Shown here: positions 1-6,509 of the stretch, one piece after another
Layout: each line of letters begins with the position of its first letter
Numbering within the stretch: position 1 is the first letter of the stretch
Assembly (NCBI GenBank): GCA_031291595.1
Contig: JARLIU010000286.1
Coordinates: 1 to 37,217 of the forward strand
Length of the DNA: 37,217 nucleotides
Direction: 5' to 3'
Origin: Ancalomicrobiaceae bacterium
GTDB lineage: Bacteria; Pseudomonadota; Alphaproteobacteria; Rhizobiales; Ancalomicrobiaceae
Translations under genes and position numbers: made by a program
The notes under the pieces: generated by a model
Seen by the model: only the letters and a program-made list of their open reading frames with translations
The model's database searches: none
What the model was told of the DNA's origin: nothing

Positions 1-1302
1 AATCTTAGCAAGGAGTTCATAACCTTCAGACAATCGAGTCGATTCATCCTTTCTCTGGTTGAGAAACGCCTCGAACCCCGGATTGAGCCCGATCGCCCGG
101 TCGACTTCCGGCGAAGATCCTCGCCGGTAGGCGCCGAGCCGGATCAATTCCTCCATGTCGCCGTACGTCGCCATCAGTCGCTTCGCCTCGATGATCAGGC
201 TGCGACGTTCCGGCGGGACGGCGCGCGGCATGGTGCGCGACACCGACTTAAGCACGTTGACGGCGGGATAGCGACCGCGCTCGGCGATCTGCCGCTCCAT
301 GACGATATGGCCGTCGAGGATGCCGCGCACCGCATCGGCGATCGGTTCGTTGTGGTTGTCGCCCTCGACGAGCACGGTGAACAGCCCGGTGATCGAGCCT
401 TGCCCCGCCGTCCCCGGCCCGGCGCGTTCCAACAGCCGTGGCAGTTCGGTGAACACGGTCGGCGTATAGCCCTTCGACGTCGGCGGCTCGCCGGCTGCCA
501 GCCCGATCTCGCGCTGGGCCATGGCGAACCGCGTCACCGAGTCCATCAGACACAGCACGTCCGCCCCCTGGTCGCGGAAATATTCCGCGATGGTCAGCGT
601 CAGATAGGCCGCCTGGCGCCGCATCAGCGCCGGTTCGTCCGACGTCGCCACCACGACCACCGAGCGCGCCAGACCGTCCTCGCCGAGATCGTCCTCGATG
701 AATTCCTGCACCTCGCGGCCGCGCTCGCCGACAAGGCCGATGACGGTGACGTCAGCCGAGCAGTAGCGGGCGAGCATCGACAACAGCACCGACTTGCCGA
801 CGCCGGACCCGGCGAAAATGCCCATGCGCTGGCCGCGGCAGCAGGTGGTGAAGGTGTTGAGCGCGCGGACCCCGAGATCGATCGGCTCGCCGACGCGCAT
901 GCGTTCGCCGGCCGGCGGCGGCGAGCGCCGCATCGGCATGGCGAGGGCGCCGGAGACGAGCGGCCCGCGCTGGTCGATGGGCTCGCCGAGCGCATTAACG
1001 ACCCGCCCAAGCCAACCGTCGCTCGGCCTCACAGACCCATCGCCGAGTTCGATCACCGCCCTGCAGCCCATCCGCACGCCCTCCAGCGCACCGAACGGCA
1101 GACACAGCGCCTTCCCGTCCTCGAAGCCGACCACCTCGACCGGAACGGCGCCCTGCGAGCCGCTTTCGATCAGCAACCGCGCCCCGACGCTCATGCGATG
1201 CAACGGGCCGGACACTTCGATCATCAGACCGCGCACGCCGATGACGCGGCCGAAACTCTCAACCCCGGCGAGGTCGTCGATTTCCCGGATCAAACCTTCC
1301 AT
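1..1302 (-). CDS. fliI: Flagellum-specific ATPase FliI (partial, C-terminus beyond window)
   Basis: Cytoplasmic ATPase of the flagellar type III export apparatus. It energises export of rod, hook and filament subunits with FliH and FliJ. Translation from the ATG at 1302 gives 434 residues, open to the window edge, so only the last few residues are missing compared with the usual 440-460. Seen: an F1-ATPase-like N-terminal domain starting [13 protein letters not shown]; a P-loop [11 protein letters not shown]; the [10 protein letters not shown] motif after it; a Walker B stretch [12 protein letters not shown]; and the family segment [20 protein letters not shown]. The start is chosen because AAAGGA lies about 14 bases upstream and the next upstream codons lack a better site. 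It is divergent from ctrA, and a CtrA-box-like sequence sits 44-58 bp upstream, so control by CtrA is inferred. The family call is secure. Confidence 0.96.
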   Translation of the reverse strand, partial: MEGLIREIDDLAGVESFGRVIGVRGLMIEVSGPLHRMSVGARLLIESGSQGAVPVEVVGFEDGKALCLPFGALEGVRMGCRAVIELGDGSVRPSDGWLGRVVNALGEPIDQRGPLVSGALAMPMRRSPPPAGERMRVGEPIDLGVRALNTFTTCCRGQRMGIFAGSGVGKSVLLSMLARYCSADVTVIGLVGERGREVQEFIEDDLGEDGLARSVVVVATSDEPALMRRQAAYLTLTIAEYFRDQGADVLCLMDSVTRFAMAQREIGLAAGEPPTSKGYTPTVFTELPRLLERAGPGTAGQGSITGLFTVLVEGDNHNEPIADAVRGILDGHIVMERQIAERGRYPAVNVLKSVSRTMPRAVPPERRSLIIEAKRLMATYGDMEELIRLGAYRRGSSPEVDRAIGLNPGFEAFLNQRKDESTRLSEGYELLAKI

Positions 1303-1345
1303 GGCGGCCAGATTCCTTTGCGGTTAGGAGATTTTGAGTGATTCG

Positions 1346-1360
1346 GTAACGCGTTGTTAA
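1346..1360 (-). promoter_or_regulatory. Putative CtrA box upstream of fliI
   Basis: Read on the minus strand this is TTAA-N7-TTAC, one base from the canonical TTAA-N7-TTAA CtrA site. It lies 44-58 bp upstream of the fliI start, and a GANTC site (1340-1344) is immediately adjacent. Early flagellar genes are classical CtrA targets. Actual binding is inferred. Confidence 0.5.
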
Positions 1361-1576
1361 CGGAAATCGTCAAACATTATGACCGAGCTTGCGATCTGGG
1401 TCGCACTTGAATGTGTCGAGATGGTGCCAAAGGGTGATTCGCGAGAGTCACTTACGATCGAATCCTGATGTTTCACTTTAACGTCTGAGACAGGGGATTC
1501 TTTCAAGTTTTACAGCGTCTTGAGAAAATTTGGGTGATCTCCTCAGAACTGGCTTGCCGAGGCGAATCAGAATTTG

Positions 1577-1584
1577 TTAACCAT
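1577..1584 (+). promoter_or_regulatory. Putative CtrA half-site (TTAACCAT) upstream of ctrA
   Basis: An exact TTAACCAT lies about 103 bp upstream of the ctrA start codon, between two GANTC sites (1564 and 1601). This octamer is a recognised CtrA half-site, so autoregulation is plausible. A full TTAA-N7-TTAA box is not present. Confidence 0.4.
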
Positions 1585-1686
1585 TACTCGTTAGGCTTCT
1601 GAGTCGGGTTGACAGAGAGTCCTTCGCATCGGCTGTGTATGGGGCCGTTGCGCCAAGCCCAGAACAGGCGACACGAGGGGATTGGC

Positions 1687-2394
1687 ATGCGCGTACTGCT
1701 GATTGAGGACGATAGCGCTACCGCTCAGAGCATCGAACTGATGCTCAAGTCGGAGAACTTCAACGTCTATACGACCGACCTGGGCGAGGAAGGGATCGAT
1801 CTCGGCAAGCTTTACGACTACGACATCATTCTGTTGGATCTCAATCTCCCCGACATGTCGGGTTATGAGGTTTTGAGGACGCTCAGGGTGTCGAAGGTCA
1901 AGACGCCGATTCTGATCCTGTCCGGTCTCGCCGGCATCGAAGACAAGGTTCGCGGTCTCGGCTTCGGCGCCGACGACTATATGACGAAGCCCTTCCACAA
2001 GGACGAACTCGTCGCCCGCATCCATGCCATCGTCCGCCGTTCCAAGGGCCACGCCCAGTCGGTGATCACCACTGGCGAATTGACGATGAACCTCGACACC
2101 AAGACCGTCGAGGTCAACGGCCAGCGCGTGCATCTGACCGGCAAGGAATACCAGATGCTCGAGCTCTTGTCCTTGAGGAAGGGCACCACGCTGACCAAGG
2201 AGATGTTCCTCAACCATCTCTACGGCGGCATGGACGAGCCGGAACTGAAGATCATCGACGTCTTCATCTGCAAGCTCCGCAAGAAGCTGGCGTCGGCCAC
2301 CGGCGGCAAGAACTACATCGAGACGGTGTGGGGCCGTGGCTACGTGCTGCGCGAGCCTGACGAGAACGACCTCTACACCGACGACGTCGCCTGA
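1687..2394 (+). CDS. ctrA: Cell-cycle response regulator CtrA
   Basis: OmpR/PhoB-type response regulator and master cell-cycle transcription factor of alphaproteobacteria, phosphorylated through CckA-ChpT. 235 aa. The receiver domain (about 1-115) has acidic pocket E7/D8/D9, phospho-acceptor D51 in [12 protein letters not shown], and lysine in YMTKPFH. A winged-helix DNA-binding domain (about 130-225) contains [12 protein letters not shown] and [13 protein letters not shown]. The start is the ATG before MRVLLIEDD, the invariant family N-terminus; a longer upstream reading frame has no homologous content. The protein ends in ...DDVA, a small hydrophobic tail like the C-terminal ClpXP degron of Caulobacter CtrA (ending AA). 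A strong terminator follows. Upstream GANTC and CtrA motifs suggest cell-cycle control. Confidence 0.97.
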   Translation: MRVLLIEDDSATAQSIELMLKSENFNVYTTDLGEEGIDLGKLYDYDIILLDLNLPDMSGYEVLRTLRVSKVKTPILILSGLAGIEDKVRGLGFGADDYMTKPFHKDELVARIHAIVRRSKGHAQSVITTGELTMNLDTKTVEVNGQRVHLTGKEYQMLELLSLRKGTTLTKEMFLNHLYGGMDEPELKIIDVFICKLRKKLASATGGKNYIETVWGRGYVLREPDENDLYTDDVA

Positions 2395-2426
2395 CCGCCT
2401 GCCCTGTCGGACGATGCCTGCTTCGC

Positions 2427-2455
2427 AAACCCCGCCGCCAAGGCGGGGTTTTTGC
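2427..2455 (+). terminator. Rho-independent terminator of ctrA
   Basis: A perfect 10-bp stem (AAACCCCGCC / GGCGGGGTTT) with a five-base GCCAA loop, followed by further T and a T-rich tail. It begins 33 bp after the ctrA stop. Confidence 0.85.
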
Positions 2456-2669
2456 GTTTTCGCCCGCATCAGCCCGGGCCACGTATTGCCAGGCCAGGTC
2501 TACCGCCCGCATGCACTCTCGTGCGCTGCCGGATCGCGCAGCCACGGTCAACCACCGTCGTCCCGCCTCGCGGCATCCGCTGCTGACACATTTCGGCAGC
2601 ATCCCTGGGCATAGTCGCTCATCGCTCAGCCATGCGGCGGGCAGCAACAGAGCAGCGACAACGGACCGC

Positions 2670-3305
2670 ATGGGCTATTCGAACAATCTCTGGCTGTTCT
2701 TCCTGCTCCTGGCCGGCATCATCCTGGTTCCGGGCATGGACATGCTGTTCGTGCTGGCGAATGCGTTGACGGGCGGCCGGGCCCGCGGCCTCGCCGCCAC
2801 ATTCGGCGTGATGGCCGGCGGCGCGGTGCATTCGCTTGCAGGCGGTTTCGGCATCGGCCTGCTGTTGGCGGTGCTGCCGTCACTGTTTCGGCTGATGCTC
2901 ATCGCCGGCGCGGCCTATATGGTGTGGATCGGCCTGACGCTGCTGCGCTCCTCGATCGCCGTCGACGACGTCAGTCGAGCCAAGGCCACATCCCGCTGGC
3001 AGGCCTTCCGCCAAGGGCTGGTGACCTGCCTGATCAATCCCAAGGCCTATCTGTTCGTTTCCGCCGTCTTCCCGCAATTCCTGTCGCCGCGGTTCGGCGC
3101 GCTGGCCCCGCAACTCGTGGTCATGGGGGCGATGACGGTCGCGACGCAGTTCGTGGTCTATGGCGGATTGGCGGTCGCAGCGGGTGCCAGCCGGGACTTC
3201 CTCGTCACGCATCATCAGATGACGGCCATCGTCGGCCGGGCCACCGGCGCGCTGTTTCTCGCTATCGCCGCTTGGACTGCCTGGCACGCCTGGCAAAGCG
3301 GCTGA
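2670..3305 (+). CDS. LysE/RhtB family amino-acid or small-molecule exporter
   Basis: Inner-membrane efflux protein of the LysE/RhtB (threonine/homoserine exporter) family, 211 aa, the usual length. About six hydrophobic helices can be seen. The family-typical N-terminus reads LFFLLLAGIILVPGMDMLFVLANAL (shown here in part as the LVPGMDMLFVLANAL segment), and a central segment FRQGLVTCLINPKAYLFV contains the conserved G-x3-NL/INPK motif. The start at the ATG before GYSNNLW is preferred because the upstream extension is hydrophilic, Arg/Ser-rich and overlaps intergenic sequence. Its substrate cannot be told from sequence. It is convergent with the che operon and separated from ctrA by a terminator, so it is probably transcribed alone. 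Confidence 0.88.
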   Translation: MGYSNNLWLFFLLLAGIILVPGMDMLFVLANALTGGRARGLAATFGVMAGGAVHSLAGGFGIGLLLAVLPSLFRLMLIAGAAYMVWIGLTLLRSSIAVDDVSRAKATSRWQAFRQGLVTCLINPKAYLFVSAVFPQFLSPRFGALAPQLVVMGAMTVATQFVVYGGLAVAAGASRDFLVTHHQMTAIVGRATGALFLAIAAWTAWHAWQSG

Positions 3306-3401
3306 GGCGCCCTGGTCGACGCCCCCCCCGATCGATTGCCAAGGTCTCCCGCCCATCCCGGCCCGCCGCCAGTCACAGGCTGCGCCCGGTCGCGTTCCCA
3401 A

Positions 3402-3428
3402 ACAAGAAAACGGCGCCCGAAAGCGCCG
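3402..3428 (-). terminator. Rho-independent terminator of the che operon
   Basis: Hairpin CGGCGC-CCGAAA-GCGCCG (3411-3428). On the minus strand it is followed by a T-rich tract (3402-3410). It lies 28 bp past the cheR stop, between the convergent LysE-family gene and cheR. Confidence 0.75.
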
Positions 3429-3455
3429 CGCAAGTTGGCAATGACCGGTTCCGCC

Positions 3456-4361
3456 TCACCGCCCTGTGGCGGCGAACTGGAACCGGGAGGCATAGGTTGA
3501 ACTCTGCGGCTGCGCAGTGGCGCTAGCGGGCGCCGTCCCGTGCACCGTCGCGCCGGTTACCTGATAGAGGCCGCGCTTGTCCGGCACCGGCTTGAACGCT
3601 TCGGTCAGCCCCACCACGGTTTCAGCCGCGCCGAGCACCAGGAACCCATCGTCCGGCATCATCTTGCGGACCCGGTTCAAGATGTCGATCTTGGTCTGAT
3701 TGTCGAAATAGATCAGCACGTTGCGGCAAAAGACGATGTCGAACTGGCCGAGCTGCGAGAAGTTCTCCAGCAGGTTCAGCTTGCGGTACTGCACCATCGC
3801 GCGCAGCTCCGAGGCAATCTGCCAAGTATCGCCGTGCTGCGAGAAGTATTTGAGCAGGTAGTTGATCGGCAAGCCGCGCTGCACTTCGAACTGACTGTAG
3901 GTGCCGGCCTTGGCCTTTTCCAGTACCTCGGTCGACAGGTCGGTGCCGACCAGTTCGACCCGCCAGCCGGCGATCTTCGGCTCGGCATCCTTGAGGCACA
4001 TGGCCAGCGTGTAGGGCTCCTGGCCGGTCGAGGCGGCGGCACACCAGATGCGCAGTCGGCGATCGCGCCCGCGCGCCTGCAGCATGTGCGGCAGCATCGT
4101 CTGACCGAAATGCTCGAACGGCACCTTGTCGCGGAAGAAGAACGACTCGTTTGTCGTCATCGCCTCGACGACCGCATCGCCGAGCGGACCGTTCTGCTGT
4201 TCCTTGAGCTTGACCACCAGCCCGGTGATGGCGGCGAGCCCGAACTTGCGCGCCACGGGCATCAGCCGGCTCTCGATCAGGTACTGCTTCTCGTTGGTCA
4301 GCACGAGGCCGGAGCGCTGCTTCAGATAGATCCGGAGGTAGTCGTAGTCGGCGGGTGTCAT
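3456..4361 (-). CDS. cheR: Chemotaxis protein methyltransferase CheR
   Basis: S-adenosylmethionine-dependent methyltransferase that methylates glutamates of chemoreceptors for sensory adaptation, opposing CheB. 301 aa. The N-terminal CheR domain starts MTPADYDYLRIYLKQRSGL. The SAM-binding domain shows IWCAAASTGQEPYTLAM (family norm WSAGCSTGEEPYSLAM), LVGTDLSTEVL and FDIVFCRNVLIYFD, then GFLVLGAAETV near the C-terminus. A 30-residue Ser/Thr/Ala-rich tail follows. The start at 4361 overlaps the cheB stop by four bases (ATGA), indicating translational coupling. It is the last gene of cheA-cheW-cheY-cheB-cheR. Confidence 0.96.
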   Translation of the reverse strand: MTPADYDYLRIYLKQRSGLVLTNEKQYLIESRLMPVARKFGLAAITGLVVKLKEQQNGPLGDAVVEAMTTNESFFFRDKVPFEHFGQTMLPHMLQARGRDRRLRIWCAAASTGQEPYTLAMCLKDAEPKIAGWRVELVGTDLSTEVLEKAKAGTYSQFEVQRGLPINYLLKYFSQHGDTWQIASELRAMVQYRKLNLLENFSQLGQFDIVFCRNVLIYFDNQTKIDILNRVRKMMPDDGFLVLGAAETVVGLTEAFKPVPDKRGLYQVTGATVHGTAPASATAQPQSSTYASRFQFAATGR

Positions 4362-5632
4362 GGGCGGCCTCCACCGAGAATGCGAATGATTTTGGGTCCG
4401 ATCTGATCGAGCGGCAGGATTTCGGCGGCGGCACCCGCCTGCGCCACCGCGCCGGGCATGCCCCAAACCACGCTCGATTCCTCGTCCTGGGCGATCACGC
4501 TGCCTCCGGCATCGGCAATCAGTTTCGATCCGGCGGCGCCATCGTGGCCCATGCCGGTCAGCACCGCGCCGAGGATGGCCGAGCCGTACAGCGGCACCAC
4601 GCTCTGAAACAGCGGATCGACGGCCGGCTTGCAGAAATTGACTGGCGGCAGGTCGTTCAATTGCACGACGATGTCGCCGGCATCCCTGGCGATCACCATG
4701 TGCTTGCCGCCCGGCGCCACGTAGATGCGTCCGGGCATCAGCGGTTCGCCGTGCACGCCCTCGGCAGCGCGCCGGCCGGCGGCCTTGGAGATGTGCTCGG
4801 CCAGGATGGCGGTGAACGCCGCCGGCATATGCTGGGTCACCAGCACCGGCAAATTGCCGATCGCCGGGCCGATGTCGCCAAACAGTTTGGTCAGCGCCTG
4901 CGGCCCGCCGGTGGATGAACCGATGACGAGAATACGCGGTGGCACGTTGGCATAGGGACGCAGCGAGATGCCCGCAGGTCCCATGCGGCCGCCCACGACC
5001 GGAGCCGGGGACGTGGTCCACACGCGCCCCGCAGCCGGCGGCGTCGCGAACGGCGTGCGAACCACCTTGGCGATCGGCGCATGCTGCGGCGGCAGCGAAC
5101 GCAACGCGCGGAAATCCTGCGGCGGCGACACCGCGGGCGCCGCATGTCCGGCGGCACGGGCGGCACGCGCTTTGGCGCGCTGACCGAGGACGCGGACCTT
5201 TTCCACCACCTCGTGGCGGAATTCATCCGATGTGGTGACGCGGCTGTTGGATTCCGGCTTCGGTACGTAGTCGGCCGCACCGAGCGCCAGGCACTTCATG
5301 CTGATCTCGGCGTTGCGCCGGGTCAGGGTCGAGGCCATGACGATGACGAGATTGGGCTTCTGCTTCAACAGCAGCGGCAGCGCCGTCATGCCGTCCATTT
5401 CGGGCATTTCGACATCGAGCACCACGACGTCCGGTTCGGACCGCGCGATGTCGTCGACGGCCAGCTTGCCGTTGCGGTGGCTTGCCACGACTGCCAGGGC
5501 AGGATCCTCGTCGATCCAGCGTCCGATGAGGCCCCGAACGACGACCGAATCGTCGACGACCATCACGCGGACAGGATCCGTCACCGCCGCCTTGCCATTG
5601 GCGGCGGGCGCTACGTTTGAACCAAACGCCAT
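4358..5632 (-). CDS. cheB: Protein-glutamate methylesterase/glutaminase CheB
   Basis: Response-regulator methylesterase that removes receptor methyl groups and deamidates glutamines, activated by CheA phosphotransfer. 424 aa from the ATG at 5632, which follows the cheY stop by 10 bp. A longer reading frame would run back into cheY. N-terminal receiver with D73 in VVVLDVEMPEMDG. A Pro/Ala-rich linker (about 150-220) is longer than in enterobacteria. The C-terminal methylesterase domain carries the Ser in IGSSTGGPQAL, His in TQHMPAAFT and Asp in LTGMGHDGAAG, forming the catalytic triad. Acts in the cytoplasm at receptor arrays. Confidence 0.96.
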   Translation of the reverse strand: MAFGSNVAPAANGKAAVTDPVRVMVVDDSVVVRGLIGRWIDEDPALAVVASHRNGKLAVDDIARSEPDVVVLDVEMPEMDGMTALPLLLKQKPNLVIVMASTLTRRNAEISMKCLALGAADYVPKPESNSRVTTSDEFRHEVVEKVRVLGQRAKARAARAAGHAAPAVSPPQDFRALRSLPPQHAPIAKVVRTPFATPPAAGRVWTTSPAPVVGGRMGPAGISLRPYANVPPRILVIGSSTGGPQALTKLFGDIGPAIGNLPVLVTQHMPAAFTAILAEHISKAAGRRAAEGVHGEPLMPGRIYVAPGGKHMVIARDAGDIVVQLNDLPPVNFCKPAVDPLFQSVVPLYGSAILGAVLTGMGHDGAAGSKLIADAGGSVIAQDEESSVVWGMPGAVAQAGAAAEILPLDQIGPKIIRILGGGRP

Positions 5633-5642
5633 GTCACACCAC

Positions 5643-6008
5643 TCAGAGCAAGCCGACCTCGGCGAATTTCGCTTCAACGATCTCGCGATCGAAGGGCTTC
5701 ATGATGTATTCGTCGGCACCCGCCCGCATCGCCTTGGCGATATGGCCGATGTCGTTTTCCGTGGTGCAGAAGACGATCTTCGGTATCTTGCCCGACGGCT
5801 CCCTCCTGAGTTGCATCAGGAACTCCATGCCATCCATGACCGGCATATTCCAGTCGAGAAGGATGGCTTCCGGCATCTGCTTGCGGCAGATCTCCAGTGC
5901 TTCCTGCCCATCCTCCGCCTCGATGATCTCGAACGACAGATCTTCCAGGATGCGCCGCGCAACTTTGCGAATGACGCTGGAGTCGTCCACGACTAGGCAC
6001 TGTTTCAT
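5643..6008 (-). CDS. cheY: Chemotaxis response regulator CheY
   Basis: Single-domain receiver, 121 aa, phosphorylated by CheA to control the flagellar motor or act as phosphate sink. Seen: acidic pair D8/D9 in LVVDDSSVIRK, phospho-acceptor D52 in ILLDWNMPVMDG, threonine in VFCTTENDIGH, and lysine in YIMKPFDRE. The ATG at 6008 is chosen over an in-frame GTG four codons upstream because GGTGGAG lies seven bases before it and MKQCLVVDD is the typical beginning. It lies 33 bp after cheW and 10 bp before cheB. In alphaproteobacteria with several CheYs the exact role needs genetics. Confidence 0.93.
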   Translation of the reverse strand: MKQCLVVDDSSVIRKVARRILEDLSFEIIEAEDGQEALEICRKQMPEAILLDWNMPVMDGMEFLMQLRREPSGKIPKIVFCTTENDIGHIAKAMRAGADEYIMKPFDREIVEAKFAEVGLL

Positions 6009-6041
6009 GAGAGTCTCCACCGGTTCGCGCTCACTGAGCCA

Positions 6042-6509
6042 TCAAGCGGCATGCGCCTCAGCCATGCCGCCGAGCACGCGGTCGACATCGAGAATAACCA
6101 TCAATTGTCCGTTCAGGCGATGCACGCCACCCGAGATCAGGGCCCAGCGCGGATCGAGATTGACCGGGTTGGGTTCCCGTCCGGCCGTCGGCAGCGTCAG
6201 CACCTCGCCGACGTTGTCGATCAGGAGCCCATAGGATTCACCCTTGTGCTCGATGCCGACGGCCATCGCCTGGCCTTCGTCGGAACGCGGCGGCAGGTGC
6301 AGCCGACGCCGCATGTCGATCGAGGTGACGATGCGGCCGCGCAGGTTCAAGACGCCGGCGATCTCCGGCCGCGACAGCGGCACCCGGGTGATCGATTCCG
6401 GCATGAACACGTCATGCACCCGCTCGATGGGCAGGCCGAACAGTTGGCCGCCGATCAGCACCGTGACGTATTGGATGGATTCGACGAGGCTGTTGGTATC
6501 GGCGCTCAT
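6042..6509 (-). CDS. cheW: Chemotaxis coupling protein CheW
   Basis: Scaffold protein that links CheA to chemoreceptors. 155 aa, one CheW SH3-like domain. Characteristic pieces: YVTVLIGGQLFGLPIERVHDV, the NLRGRIVTSIDMRRRL core, YGLLIDNVGEVLTLP, and the closing GQLMVILDVDRVL. Its ATG overlaps the cheA stop by four bases, indicating coupled translation that helps set stoichiometry. Confidence 0.95.
   Translation of the reverse strand: MSADTNSLVESIQYVTVLIGGQLFGLPIERVHDVFMPESITRVPLSRPEIAGVLNLRGRIVTSIDMRRRLHLPPRSDEGQAMAVGIEHKGESYGLLIDNVGEVLTLPTAGREPNPVNLDPRWALISGGVHRLNGQLMVILDVDRVLGGMAEAHAA

Larger units (their letters stand above)
1303..1686. promoter_or_regulatory. fliI-ctrA divergent regulatory region
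   Basis: A 384-bp gene-free region between fliI (minus) and ctrA (plus). It contains eight GANTC sites, starting at 1340, 1436, 1445, 1460, 1496, 1564, 1601 and 1617, where about one would be expected by chance. It also has a CtrA-box-like sequence (1346-1360) and a TTAACCAT half-site (1577-1584). GANTC is the target of the alphaproteobacterial cell-cycle methylase CcrM, and ctrA promoters are known to respond to CcrM/GcrA and to CtrA itself. Promoter -35/-10 elements were not assigned. Confidence 0.7.

Noticed and set aside
307-1341. 344-residue plus-strand frame opposite fliI
   Set aside because: fliI on the minus strand shows all ATPase motifs; the plus frame is a His/Arg/Ala-rich shadow.
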